Position numbers and translations under genes: made by a program. The notes under the pieces are model-generated. The model had not been told where the DNA came from and did no database searches. It was given only the letters and a program-made list of their open reading frames with translations. A DNA stretch of 64,000 bases, taken from positions 820,785 to 884,784 of the forward strand of contig VZQC01005743.1 of the NCBI GenBank assembly GCA_009823505.1, in the 5' to 3' direction. Below, one piece after another: positions 34,050-46,619 of this stretch. Within the stretch, counting starts at the first letter, position 1; each line of letters begins with the position of its first letter. This DNA is from Rhizomys pruinosus. Taxonomy: Eukaryota > Chordata > Mammalia > Rodentia > Spalacidae.

Positions 34050-34245
34050 TGATTTTGTTTGCATGTAGTTAAGTGCACCATGTGCATGTAACCCCTGTAG
34101 AAGCCAGACAAGGGCATCAGATGCCCTGGAACTGGAGTTATAGACCACTGATATCTGCCATGTTGGTGCTGGGAACTGAACCTGGGTCCTAGGCAAGCAG
34201 CCTGTGTTCTTAAGCACTGTGCTTTTCTCTAGCTCCTAGACATAT
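34050..34245 (-). mobile_element. B3-type SINE, diverged
   Basis: TTGCATGTAGTTAAGTGCAC, GGCATCAGATGCCCTGGAAC, TGCCATGTTGGTGCTGGG and TTAAGCACTGTGCTTTTCTC keep antisense B3 order. Confidence 0.75.
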
Positions 34246-34799
34246 ATTTATTGATATTTTTTTTCTGTTTGCTGCATTTCTACTTTACTCTTAATAGACA
34301 ATTTAAAAATCAGCTGGTGGACTTTAAAAACATTTTCTTTCATAGTTTGAAATTTTAACAGAACGATAAACATTGTTAAATTATTCAGCTTTGTTTGACT
34401 GCTTTCAGCACTTTTAAAAACTAGAATCCCATGCTTTTTCACACATCTTTTTTGTCAATATTGTTGCCCTAAATATAAATCTTTTAAATATGTTTTGTGC
34501 AATTTTGTTATAATTTCTCTTTTCTTTCTGTCGGTCATGTAGATATTCTTTGAAATAGCCCTTAGTCACTAAATGCAAAGTAACTTTATCATTTAGTTAT
34601 ACTGTTTACTTAAATAGACAAATTTCAAGATGTTCAAAAGCAATGAATGAATTTTAAGATTTTGGTGTTTCCAAAGTAACGTTTTTAACTTTTTGAGAAA
34701 AAAAAATAATTATAAGTGAATGCCCTTAGAAATAATAAATGTGTAAAACCACACTCCTTGTTTTGAATCATGCATTATTTAAAAATATTTGGTAAGCTC

Positions 34800-34990
34800 T
34801 TTGGAGCTGGTTTAGGGTGTAAAGGCCCTTGCTATTCAAGCTCGGTGCCCTGATTTTAAACACTGGAACTCAAGCAAAAGTGGAAGAAGGCAGGCAGGGA
34901 GGAAAGAAGGAAGGAAGTCCACAGTTGTTCTCTGATCTCTGTATACACACTGTGGCAGACTCACAACAGGTACACACACATATACATCAA
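34800..34990 (+). mobile_element. tRNA-derived SINE (B2/B3 relative), diverged
   Basis: GGTGTAAAGGCCCTTGCTAT, CAAGCTCGGTGCCCTGATTT, GTTGTTCTCTGATCTCTGTA and a CACACA-rich 3' end match the general plan of rodent tRNA-derived SINEs. A GGAA-rich stretch interrupts it (about 34890-34918). Confidence 0.6.
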
Positions 34991-37196
34991 GGCTTATCAC
35001 ACACACTTCCAGGCTTATCATAAATAAAGTTAAATTAAAATATATATTTGTATGCCAGAAAATATATTTTTGATGAAAAGTCTTCATTGAAATATTGATT
35101 TTATTGTCTATTGATTTGTTTACTCTATTACAGTGGAACCCAGTAACTGAAGTCCAGAGAAAATATACTTCTAATTATCATATGAACAAAGGTGCCATTT
35201 CTAAAATGATTGCAGTAACATTCTATTAAAATGCAAGGCAAGATTTAGAAATCATACTTCTAAATATACTTAATGTATTGCCTAATCTATGTCTCCTATG
35301 GAAGGACTAATTTCTAAATATTAGCCCAATAACAGAATAAAATTTGGAAATGTCACTTATAAAAATGAGAATAGTATTTTAATTTATACAGCAGATTATT
35401 ACATTTATATGCCAATTGTAATATATAAACATGAGTTTAAAACCAAGTGTACTTAATTTGAATATTTGCTCTGGCATTTGAAAGACTGAATTAACTGTAT
35501 TGTTTCTGTTTCATTTCTCAATATACAAACCTGTGTTAAAACCCCCAAATTCCTAGGATCATTGTGAAGAATTAAAATGGAATGGAAGTACAAGCAATGA
35601 CTGATAAATGGCAGATATAATGGCTATTTTATTTGTTATTACCACCAATGAACATCACAGTGGTGGAAAGACAGGATAAAAGAGATGACAGATACTCATA
35701 CATAGTTATATTTTGAAATTTGCTGCCTTTTCTTATTGCCTCATTCTTTCTCACATTTGACAAAGTCCAAGTAAACCACTGGACTGCATGGTGCATTAAC
35801 CATCTGGGAACTCTTATTATCACACTAATAGGACATTTTTTTTACAATGCTTTCATGAAATAGAAATGCAATTTAAACTAATATGATGTTATTTATGAAT
35901 AGTTAATTATATTTTATCTGGAGTTATTTCTCCATCTCATAATTTATTTCTGGCCATTGCTATAACAACTTGCAACATATACAGTAAGCTTCCAGTGTCT
36001 TTAGCAAAGGAAAGGAAAAACCAAATATTCACATGCAACTCTAAACAAAGTTATGGAGATTGTGTCAGGGCAGTGATCTGTCCCATGTCTGTTCACACTG
36101 TATGAGAGGAACCAGAGAGCAGACAGGAGGATGGTATAATAGGCAGAGGGAAGCTTGGCTCTGCTTCAGCTAGTTTTGCAAGGGGAATATTTTTATTTTG
36201 TATTCATGGAAAGTCAAAGAAAGTGAAAACTAACTTTTTGTATCTACAATTACATAATTGGAAAAATGTTTCTGAGACATTTTGCAGCTGACTGAAAATA
36301 AGTTCCTAATTGTAATTCGATGATATATTTTTGAAACATTGGACACATATTTTCTACAATTGCCTTTAAATTGCTTGTCTAAGATCTAAAGGGAGCCTTA
36401 TCACTAAAAGCCATTTTAAGTAATATAAACTTCAAGAGAGTCTGAAGAAAAATGAGAAGAGATGTCCCCAGTGGATCCCTAGGTCACAGTAGCAAGCAAT
36501 CGAGTCCATATTTGAGACGAATCCAAGTAAGGCTATTTCCTCAAAATCCTACAAGTGATTTCTTAGCGACTCTTTGATGTGGTTACATTAAATTACATAA
36601 ATAGAATGAGGAAATTAAAGAGGAAAGATTTCATGATATTTTATGTATTACATAATAATATGTATAATCCAAAATCCTAAAAACAAAGTTTCAAATTAAC
36701 TTCATTTGCAATGAAGGAATACCTCATACAACTACACATTTGATATTATGTGCATGCAAACATGTATTTTGTTTAGTTTTTTTTAAATGTGATGTTAGGA
36801 AGCTGTGAATTCCCAGCATGTTGTGTCACCTTAGGAAAGATGGTCAATTTGGTACTACGAACTAAAAAAATGGGTAAGGACTGAAAGAAAAAAAAATTAA
36901 CAACAGGCAAAGTTTCAAGGCTTTATATATACAAACCAATTTCTAAAGATAATAAAACTTGTCATTAATTAGCAAAGCATTTGTGTATGATATTCATAGA
37001 TTTCAAAAACAGAATTGAAGTGACCAACAATTTTGTAATCAAGGGAATTAAAATGGAATCAGATACTTTAAATCAAAATTTAAATGATATACTTTTCAGA
37101 TTTGCAAATATGAGAATTTCAGAATATTGTTATGAAAAAGTGACTTCCCATGCAGATCATGGGAAAATAAACTTAAATACCTACGAATATTGGAAA
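34991..37196. other. AT-rich single-copy DNA without a recognised gene
   Basis: About 2.2 kb with no repeat or coding region that I recognise. Sequence complexity and low CpG look normal for rodent intergenic or intronic DNA. Confidence 0.5.
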
Positions 37197-37210
37197 GAGA
37201 GTTTCAGTTA

Positions 37211-39390
37211 TTTTTTTCCTTCATTTTTTATTTGATTTTTTAAACAATAAGTAATAGGTAATGAATACAAGCATACTTCATGTAAAACCAGTTTGCAAGC
37301 TGCTATGCCCAAACTTATACAGCCCAAGGGCCCTGTTGTACAGCCGGAGGGGCTTGTATGTACAATCATGTTGATCAAATAAGAGTCCAGTCTATATTGC
37401 TGTAGTTTCACAATTCATCCCAATCGCAGCCCCTACATTCTACCATGCCCCCTCTTCTGCAGATTATTCCCTAGGCTTTAGAAAAGGGGCACAAGTGGGC
37501 AAGAAGCAAAACAGTCTACTTTCTCTGGAGATGTTGTTTTGGACTCTGATCAGTTCAGGCTATTTCCTTTCATGGGTTGGCAGTTTATCCAGGAATAACC
37601 TTTTAATCCTACTAATGAATCATAAGCAGTTAGATATACAGGCATTTAAACAGTACTAATTATTATGGCAGGTTATGTTGGTATAGACACAGATGTTTGG
37701 ATGGTATGATAATCCATGAACTATAGCTTTTCTATAAAGGTGACAATGTCTTACTGTGGCTTATAACATCTCCTAACCACTAGAGTACATAAGCTTCTGG
37801 CATCAGCCATGAATTACTCCTCCAAGGAGAGAGCTACTAATAGTGTCAACTAGATTTGGGATATACAGACACATGGCTGCTACTGCTACACAGTATTTAC
37901 AGGCAGGTGAGGTGTAGCTGGTGCTGACGGAGGAGTCTTGCTTGACTCAAGGAGACCAATATTTGCTTTATTGATTTAGTAGCCTTTGGTAACACTCTCT
38001 GGCATTCTAGAGATCAATTGTACACTTGCGAGTGCGGTGTCAGTACATCTTTCCAATGCTTACACCAGGTCTTCCACAGCAGGGCCTTACTCCCTCTCTT
38101 CTTGCAGGTATCCTAGTTTACAGGCAAAAAGCCTTTACCTTTTGGGGGGGGGGCTTGGATCCCCTACCCAACATCTTCTTGGCAGAATAATCCATTGATG
38201 ATATCAGAACTCTCCTGTATTAATATATTTTGCTTAATTACACAGCTTATAAAGACTTTAGTATTATATTTGGCTCTGAATAGAGAATTATCCTTTCCAG
38301 TTCCTATGTCTATCAGTCAATTAAAGAAAGCAGTTATACCAGTTTTATAAAGGATTACCTCTATAACAGTTGGCTCTAATTTACAGTTAGGTAATGACTT
38401 CATTACCATCATGTTTTACTTTGTTCTATGAAAAGGAGGTAAGAAAGTCTCTCATATTAAATTTTTTTGGCACCGGGAAGGTAAAGATAATTAGAACTCA
38501 TTATAAACAGTTGCTACAAATAGGATCCACAGATATGTTTGATGCCCATAGCAGTCTGAGGCTTTTCTTCCTTTTAATGTTTAGATGGGCCACCATCTCT
38601 GCTGTTATTTCTTGGTACATCATGCACAATGCAAAGCTGTATCTTTTCTTTCTCAGCCATTAAGTTGGTGATGTTTTGACCCATGGGAACATGCAAATCT
38701 TTTCCCATAGTTAGTTTTAAGATTTAAATTGAAAAATTTGACAAAAGCTTTAATATATAACTGTGTCCCCCCTTTTTTATTTTAGGTTTTATATTTTGAC
38801 CCGTGAATCTCAAAAAGGCAGTCATAGTACACATACCTATAGGCAGGAATCAAGGTGTAATTTTTCATTAAAATTACCCAAGCTGTTTATCATTGACTGT
38901 ATGCTGTTAATTTGGGAAGCAAAGTTATTTCATTAAGTTAAATTATCCTACAAGTAAAAGAAAATGTTACTAGATGATACCAAACAACACAAAAATTATA
39001 GAGAACATTTGTATACATTAACCCCAAAGTTGTTGTTATAAAATTATAAGGAAAACAAATGTTGACAAAAATTTATATTTCCAATTAGTTTAAATGTATT
39101 GCTGTTTTTATTAAAACATTTTAACCAATGTTGTTTAATATAGACATTTTTTACTTTTAGTAAGTCTTAAATACCATATAATATGTAGACAAAGTTTGGA
39201 CAAATTTAGATACCCATAAAACTCACATCAATTAAATATACATAAATGGAATATAGACCTGTGTCCCCCTCCCAACCCTCCCACACCACCAGAGTCAACA
39301 TTTCAGTCAGTTCCTTGATCCAGACTTTTCTGTTGTTGATGTTGTCGTTGTTCTTTCCAATATGCATCACTCCCCACAATAAATATTTAT
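37211..39390 (-). repeat. Long 3' UTR of L1-C with internal second 3' end
   Basis: Positions 39255-39295 carry the usual L1 3' end signature (GACCTGTGTCCCCCTCCC and a C-rich tract) also seen at 24205. Here the element continues a further 2 kb to the target-site duplication, through sequence shared with L1-B and L1-D. L1-C stops slightly short of the outermost C-rich tract present in those two copies. A G-run occurs at 38142-38152. Confidence 0.8.
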
Positions 39391-39392
39391 AA

Positions 39393-42300
39393 TTAGGTTA
39401 TTGGTGATAGCATCCACACATGAGGAATACTATTTGTCATTTGTTTTTTCTGGGACTGTGTTACTTCACTTAACATAATAACTTCTAGTTCCATCCATTT
39501 ACCTGCAAAGTTTATGATGTTGTCTCTTTTTACTGCTGCATAGAACTCCATTAAGTGGATGTACCACATTTTCTCTATCCACTCATCAGTTGAGGAGCAT
39601 TTGGATTGGTTCCAGCTTTCTGCTGTTGTGAACAGAGCTGCAATAAATACAGCTGCACATGTATCTCTGCAGTAAGATGAGTCTTGTGGGTATATACCCA
39701 GGAGTGGCATGACTGTGTCAAATGGCAAGGTCATTTTGAGTCTTGCAAGGGTTCTCCATACTGCTTTCCGTAGTGGCTGTACATGTTTACATTCACATCA
39801 GCAATGGATGAGTGTTCCCCTTTCCCCACAACCTCTCCAACACTTGGTGTTATTTATTTTCTTTATCCTAGCCAGTCTTATTGAGTGAAATGATATCTTA
39901 AAGTGGTTTTAATTTGCATTTACCTAAATATTAGTGATGTTGAACACTTTTTAAGATGTTTCTCAGCCATCTATAATTCCTCACTATGAAGTCTTTGTTC
40001 AGCTCTTTGCTCCATCTTTTGAGTGTTTCATTTGTTTTCTTTCTTCTTTGTTTTTTGAGTAGTTTACATACTCTTGAAATTAATGCTTTTTCAGATGTAC
40101 CTGTGGTGAAGATTTCCTTCCACTTTGTGGGTTTCCTCTTCACTTCCTTGATTGTTTCTTTGGATTTACAGAAGCTTTTGAGTTTAATGAGGTCCCATTT
40201 GTCAATTGTCGACCTTATTTCTTGTACAGCTGCTGTCTGATTTAGGAAGTCTTTTCCTATGCCTATATCTTGTAGTCTGCTGCCAACTTTTTCTTCTATC
40301 ACCTCCAGAGTTTGGGGTTTCACATTGAGGTCTTTGATCCATCTGGAATTGACTTTTGTACAGGGCGAGAGGTAGGGGTTTAATTTCATTCTTCTACAGA
40401 TGGTGATCCAGTTTTGCTAACACGACTTGCTGAAGATGCTGTCTTTCCTCCATTGTGTCTTCTTGGCCCCCTTGTCATATATGAGGTGGCTGAAATTGTA
40501 TTTGCTCAGGTTTGTACCTTCAGTTTTGTTCCATTCATCAACAGATCTGCTTTTGTGCCAGTACCAAGCTGTTTTTTATGACTATAACCCTGTAGTATAG
40601 TTTGAAGTCTGGTATAGAGATCCCCCCTGTGTAGCTCTTTTCACTCAGGGTTGTTTTGGCTGTTCGGGTTCTTTCGTTTTTCCAAATGAATTTAAGGACT
40701 TTTTTTTCCAAGCAAGTGAAGAAACTCTTGAGGATTTTCATTGGGATTGTGTTAAATCTATATAAGAGTTTTGGTAGAATGGACATTTTTACAATGTTAA
40801 TTTTCCCAAACCATGAGCATGGAAGTTTTTTCCATCTTCTGATGTCTTCTTCAATTTCCTTCTTCAGGGGTTTAAAATTTTTGTTGTAGAGTTCTTTGGT
40901 GTCTTTGTTTAGGTTTGCTCCTAGGTATTTTATTGTTTTTGAGTCTATTGTGAGTGGGAAGGTCTCCTTGAATCCTTTCTTCAGTTGTTTGTTGTTGGTA
41001 TAAAGAAAGGCTACTGATTTTTCTAGGTTAATTTTGTATCCTGCCACTTTACTGAAGCTCTTAATCGTTTCTAGGAGTTTTCTGATGGAGTTTTTAGCAT
41101 CCCTTAAGTAACAATCATATCATCAGCAAATAGGGATAGTTTGACTTCCTCTTTTCCAATTAATACTCCTTTAATTTCCTTTTCTTGCCTTATTGCCCTA
41201 GTAAGTGTTTCAAGCACTATATTAAAAAGCAGTGGTGACAGGGGGCAGCCTTCTGAGTTCCTTCATTTAAAGGGCATGCTTCTGTCGTTTCCTCATTTAG
41301 GATGATATTGGCTGTGAGTTTCCTGCATATGGCACTGATTACATTGAGGAATGATACCACCAATCCAATTTCCTCTTGGACTTTCAGCATGAAGGGATGC
41401 TGGATTTTCTCAAAGGCTTTTTCTGCATCAATTGAGATGATCCTGTTTTCTGTCTTTCAGTCCATTTATATGTTTGATGATATTTATTGATTCTCATATC
41501 TTGAACCATCCCTGCATTTCTGGTATGAATCCAACTTGTTTATGTTGGATGATCTGCTTGTTGTTGGTCTGTATGTGATTTGCAAGTATTTTGTTTAGAA
41601 TTTTTGCATCTGTGTTCATTAATGAGATGGGTCTATAGTTCTCCTTTTTGGTTGTATCTTTGCCTGATTTTGGTAGTAGAGTGAGGCTGGCTTCATAGAA
41701 GCTATTTGGGAGAATTCCCTCTGTTTGTATCCTTCTAAACAACTTGAGTAATAATGGTTGTAATTCTTTTTGAAATGTTTTATAGAATTCTGCTGTGAAG
41801 CCATCTGGGCCTGGGATTTATTTAGTTGGGAGGTTTCTTACTATATCTTCAATTTCTTCATATTTTATTGGTTTGTTTAAGCTGTCAATCTATTCTTGGT
41901 TGACCTTTCTTGATTCCCAGGATTTCAGATATTCATCCATTTCTTCTAGGTTTTCAAACTTTGTAAAGTATAGGTTTTTGAAGTATTCCCATTTGATTGT
42001 CTGGATATTTTCATTGTCTGTTGTGATATTTCACCTTTCATCACAGATTCTATTGATTTGAACTTGTTCCTTCTTTCTTTTGGTTAACTGAGCTAGAGGT
42101 ATGTCTATTTTGTTTATTCTCTCAAAGAACCAACTTTTGGATTCATTGATTTTTTTGTATGGTTTTCTTTGTTTCTATTTCATTGATTTCTGCTCTGATT
42201 TTTGTTATTTCTTCTTGTTTGCTGCATTTAGGGTTCATTTGTTGTTGTCTCTCAAGTGGTTTTACCTGCAGTGTTAGATTGTTCACTTGTGCTCTTTCTG

Positions 42301-43241
42301 TTTTTTTTTGATGTAGGCACTGAGGGCTATAAACTTCCCTCAGGGCAGTTTTTAAAGTGTCTCATATGTTTTGTTGTGTTGTATTATCTTTGCTATTCAG
42401 TTCCAGGAATGCTTTTATGTCTTTCTTTATTTCTTCCTTGACCCATACATTATTCAAGAGTGTGTTGTTTAGTCTCCATGTGTTCTTGTAGGTTGTAGTG
42501 CTTATCCTGGTGTTGATATTGAGCTTTATTGCACTGTGGTCTGATAGAATGCATGAGATTATTTCAATCTTTTTGTATCTGTTGAGTTTTTTCCTGTGTC
42601 CCAGTATGTGGTCTATTTTGTGGTATGTTCCATGGGGTGCTGAGTAGAAAGTATACTCTCTGATGTTTGGGTGGAATATTCAATAGATGTCTGTGAGTTT
42701 CATTTGGTGTATTGTATTATTCAGTTCAGATGTCTCTCTGTTTATTCTTTGTCCTGTTGATCTGTCCAAAGAGCTTGGTGAGGTATTTAAGTCCCCTGTT
42801 ATTAGTGTCCTGGGGTTAATCTGTGCCTTGAGGCCCTGAAGAATTATCTTTATAAAGTTTGGTGCACCAGGGTTTGGTGCACATACATTCATGATTGTGA
42901 AATCTTCATGGTCAACTGTTCCTTTGACAAAGGTGTAATGGCCCTCTTTGTCTCTTTTGATTTCTTTTACTTTGAAGCCTATTTTGTCTGATATTAAAAT
43001 AGCAACACCTGCTTTCTTTTTGCTAACATTTGCTTGGAATATTTTTTCCAACCCTTCACCTTAAGTTGGTTCCTATCCTTGAAACTGAGATGGTTTTCCT
43101 GTAGACAGCATATAGATGTTTTTTTTCCCTAATCCAATCTCCCAGTCTATGTCTTTTGATTGGGGAGTTTAGTCCATTAATATTTAAGGTTATAATTGAA
43201 AGGCAGATGTTGCTTCCTTTCTCTTTATTATCCATTCGCAT
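39393..43241 (-). pseudogene. L1 ORF2: L1-C ORF2 (endonuclease / reverse transcriptase), frameshifted
   Basis: ORF2 makes the endonuclease and reverse transcriptase that drive target-primed reverse transcription. Pieces in different frames show the start (MRMDNKEKG, then ITLNINGLNSP, 43241-43056), the endonuclease core with a GDLNT motif (43051-42680), RT motifs ([20 protein letters not shown], 41742-41494), FADD (41119-41130), and the C-terminal region (41047-39393). At least five frameshifts or stops interrupt about 1280 codons. Some may be consensus errors. Confidence 0.88.
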
Positions 43242-43321
43242 TTTTAGTCTCAGTTTCTACTTCTGCAGTTATGTTTTTATTAGTTTCTCTTTCTAGGTGC
43301 TTGGGGATAGTTGTTCCTCTC

Positions 43322-44415
43322 TTATGCCCTTTGAATTGCTTCAAGTGTTTTCTGAAGAGCTGTTTTTCTGGAGATGTATTCTATCATCTTTTTTATGTCA
43401 TGGAAAATTTTCCCCTCTCCTACTATAATCGACATTTTTGCTGGGTATAGTAACCTGGGTTGGCATCCATAGTCCTTTAATCCTGGGAATGCTTTGCTCC
43501 ATGTTCTTCTTGCTTTCATGGTTTGCACTAAGAAGTCAGTTGTAATTCTGGTGGGTTTCCCCTTATATGTGACTTGTTTTTCTTTTGTGGCTTTCATAAT
43601 TTTGTCTTTGTTTTGGGTGTCTAGCATTTTAACTATGATATGGCATGGGGAGTTTCTTTTCTGATCTTTTCTGTTTGGAGTTCTATGTGCTTCTTGTATT
43701 TTATGGGTTTGTCTTTTTTTGTTTGGGGAAATTTTAGTCTATTATTCTGTTGAAGATCTGATCAATACTATTCTCTTGAGATTCTTCTTCCTGTATTCCT
43801 ATGATGTGGAGGTTTGATCTTTTCATAGTGTCTAATATTTCCTGGTTGTTCCACCTTTGTTTATTTTTAAATTTTTCATAATCTTTATTTGAGCTTTTTA
43901 TTTGCTCTGTGTTATCTCCCAGGTCTGATATTTTTTTCTCTCCTTCCTCTATTCTATTTCTGAGGCTTTTTCCATTTGTTTCCTCTTGATTGGATGAGTG
44001 TTCTATTTCCTTTTTCATTTAATTCTGTGATTTCTTTAGTATTTCCCCTTCCTTTTGGAGCTTCTCAATCTCTTCTTGGTGCTCCTTTCTTCACTGGTTG
44101 GCTTCCTTTTTCAGTGTTTCCACTTCCTGCTGGAGTTTGTCATTTTTCTCCCTCTAGTTCTTTCTGAAGTTTGTCATTCTCTCCCTTTAGTTCTTTCCGA
44201 AGTTTGTCATTATCTCCCTCTCGGTCCTTCTTGAGTTTTTCATTCTCTCTCTTTAGTTCTCTGGCTTGTTCTTTATATTCTTTAATTTCTCTGAATAGGT
44301 CTGCAATTGTTCCTCTCAGATCTGTTTCTTGGGTCACCCCCAGGGGGATCCCACCATAGCAATCTCCTACAGGGTTGGTGGAGGTTGGTGTGCAATTATC
44401 CTGTACCTTTCCCAT
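43322..44415 (-). pseudogene. L1 ORF1: L1-C ORF1 (RNA-binding protein), frameshifted
   Basis: ORF1 encodes the trimeric nucleic-acid chaperone of the L1 particle. An N-terminal segment and Lys/Glu coiled coil lie at 44415-44140, more coiled coil at 44018-43734, and the C-terminal RNA-binding domain at 43627-43322 with VTYKGKPTRITTDF and AKMSIIV motifs. Two or more frameshifts separate these segments. Confidence 0.85.
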
Positions 44416-44679
44416 GTTGTCCCTTCATTGTGTCCCTGGCATGCAGGTTTCCATTTTTTTTTTTACTGTATTCCAATGCAAATCACAAATGTCTTTTCAC
44501 TGTGTTGAAAGCTTGCTTTGCTTGCCTCCTTCAGATGCCTTTTTTCCCCCTCCTTGTTTATGGAATGTTGACTTGTCTGGGTTTCAGGTTTTCAATGTTT
44601 ATATATTGGAAGTCTAATTCACTCTTCCTTTTATGTTCTGAAGGTTCTCAAAAAAAAATCCACTTGGACACTCTCTAAG

Positions 44680-45083
44680 CAATTCCAGTTGGCAGGGGGG
44701 TGGGGTATGCCTGACTTATCCTGTGCCTTTGTACTCTATGCTTCAGGTGGTCCTGGCAAGGAGCTGACCTAACCATTGCACATTCAAGTCTCACAGTGGT
44801 GACAGGCCCATGGGCTACAAGGGCGACTCCACCCAGACAGCCACACCGACAAGGGTTTAACAGGCCAATCTTTGATCCCAGCAAGCAGGGCCATTCCACC
44901 CCACCAGCCTTCACAAGAGAAATACTTCACTATCCAACAAACCAACAAATCAGTTATCCAGCAACTCAAGAGGAGACCAATCCTAAAATCTGCCTGGCTG
45001 AAGCTCCTGGCTCCTACCTGTGCTTCAGGTGGTCCTAGCAAGGCCCTGACCCAACCACTGCACACTAAAGTCTCACAGTGGCC
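44680..45083 (-). promoter_or_regulatory. L1-C 5' UTR with repeated monomer
   Basis: A block containing CTTCAGGTGGTCCT, GCAAGG, CTGACC, CCA.TGCACA and AGTCTCACAGTGG occurs at about 44741-44803 and again at 45021-45081, 280 bp apart, the second at the outer edge of the element. This is the layout of one full plus one partial promoter monomer. It shares no visible similarity with the 130-bp monomers of L1-B. Confidence 0.7.
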
Positions 45084-45207
45084 GAGAGTTTCAGTTACTT
45101 AAACTTGAGGAAATATTTCTATAAATCAGTCACTAAATGTAGTTAATTAAAAGGAGTTAAATAAAAGGCAATTTATTGGTAAAATCATGGAATTATTTCT
45201 TGCTACA

Positions 45208-45225
45208 AGGGAGAGAGAGAGAGAG
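45208..45225. repeat. (GA)n microsatellite
   Basis: A short GAGAGA run in AT-rich sequence just beyond L1-C. Confidence 0.85.
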
Positions 45226-45661
45226 AATAAATAACATATATATTTATTAACTACATTATGCCGTGAAAGCCTGTTTATCAAACCAGTAACATTAATTGCC
45301 AAGTCACCTATTTTCTGAACATTCAAAAAGTAAATAATTACTAGATTTTAAATTGTACATCATTATAAGTAGCATGGTCAACATTTTCACTATCCTGTTC
45401 TGATAACACAGATCTTCTTTCTGTCTGGAATATCTGCTGTCTGTGCTGTAATACCACCTGCTCATGCCTTCTTTGTCACCTGGGATCAGATGATCATCTG
45501 TCACAGTCTCACAGTGCTTGTACTCAATAGCCCTTGAATAGTGTCTAAAACTCTGTCCCAGAATTTCTGGCTTTACCTCACTTGATTCCAGGATTTAAAC
45601 ATTATGAAACATCTAATCATCACTAGAAGAAGATCAAATGCATTAAAATAACATATTTTTT

Positions 45662-45721
45662 AGAGAGGGGAGAAAGAGAGGGGAAGGGGGATGAGAGGAA
45701 AGGGAGAGAGGAAGAGAGAGG
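45662..45721. repeat. 60-bp purine-only tract
   Basis: An almost uninterrupted run of A and G (GA, GGGGA and GGAAGGGGG motifs, a single T near 45692) on the plus strand. Such tracts can form H-DNA. No gene is associated with it. Confidence 0.8.
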
Positions 45722-46182
45722 ATACATTCGACACTCACATGGACTATATATGGTACACGAGTGCATAATTGTCAAATTTTAAATATTGGTTATTGTTAAT
45801 CTCTTGTGGTGCATGAATTGAGAATACTTTTTTTTTTTAGAATACCTCTTTAACCTGACTATATGCACAGAAAAAAAGATTATGTAGAATAAGTTACAAT
45901 TATTCATAACCTTTGAACATACACTTCAAGTATCCTGGGAACAGCTGTAATTGCTAGAGTGAGTTTCAATTATTTGACCAGCAATCTTAAGCATCCTTCT
46001 CTGGGAACAATGGAATTGCTCGCAGTTAGCTTAGTGTCTCCATGATAGGAAGAACTCTCTGAAAACCTCCACAAGCAAAGAGAAGGGGACACCATCTCCA
46101 CAGTGCTTGCTTAAGAAGAAATAACTATTCAAATGTTGCTGTTCTCATAGTTAAATAATATACAGATTTGGTTGTCTACTTT

Positions 46183-46423
46183 ATTTTTAGTTTTTTATTT
46201 ATTTTTCTCTGTGTATGAGTGTACTGTCTGCATGCAGTTCTGTGCACCCGTGTCGTGCAATACCGCGGAGGTCAGAGAGGGTGTCAGATTCCCCTGGAAC
46301 TGGAGTTCTCCTGGAATTGGAGTTTCAGATGGTTCTCAGTCGCCATGTGGGTGCTGGGGATCAAACCTGGGTCCTCTGCAAGAGCAGTTGGTGCTCCCAA
46401 CCGCTAGGCCATCTCTCCAGCCC
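46183..46423 (-). mobile_element. B3-type SINE with target-site duplication
   Basis: Complete antisense B3 close to the young consensus (TGTACTGTCTGCATGCAG, TCCCCTGGAACTGGAGTTC, GGGATCAAACCTGGGTCCTC, AACCGCTAGGCCATCTCTCC). TGGTTGTCTACTTT flanks it on both sides (about 46169-46182 and 46424-46437). Confidence 0.95.
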
Positions 46424-46457
46424 CTGGTTGTCTACTTTTTATGCTTTAATTTGTCAT

Positions 46458-46611
46458 TTTTTTTTTTTGGTCTTTTCCAAACAGGGTCTCTTTGTAGCCC
46501 CAGCTGGCTTACAACTCACTCTGTAGACCAGGCTGACCTTGAACTCACAAAGATCTGCCTGCCTTTGCCTCCTGAGTGCTAGAATTAAAGGTGTGAACCA
46601 CCATGCCTGGC
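46458..46611 (-). mobile_element. B1 SINE
   Basis: Complete antisense B1: T-rich tail, GGTCTTTTCCAAACAGGGTC, ACTCACTCTGTAGACCAGGC, CACAAAGATCTGCCTGCC, ACCACCATGCCTGGC. Short TAATTTGT repeats flank it. Confidence 0.92.
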
Positions 46612-46619
46612 ATCTAATT

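Larger units (their letters stand above)
37211..45083 (-). mobile_element. L1-C, full-length minus-strand L1
   Basis: A 7873-bp element flanked by the exact 14-bp target-site duplication GAGAGTTTCAGTTA (37197-37210 and 45084-45097). Minus-strand order: GC-rich 5' UTR with repeated monomer (45083-44680), ORF1 (about 44415-43290), ORF2 (43241 to about 39390), and a 2-kb 3' UTR to 37211. The body is less diverged than L1-A. Both ORFs carry frameshifts, so as written it is not autonomous. The RT catalytic FADD motif is intact at 41119-41130. Confidence 0.93.
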
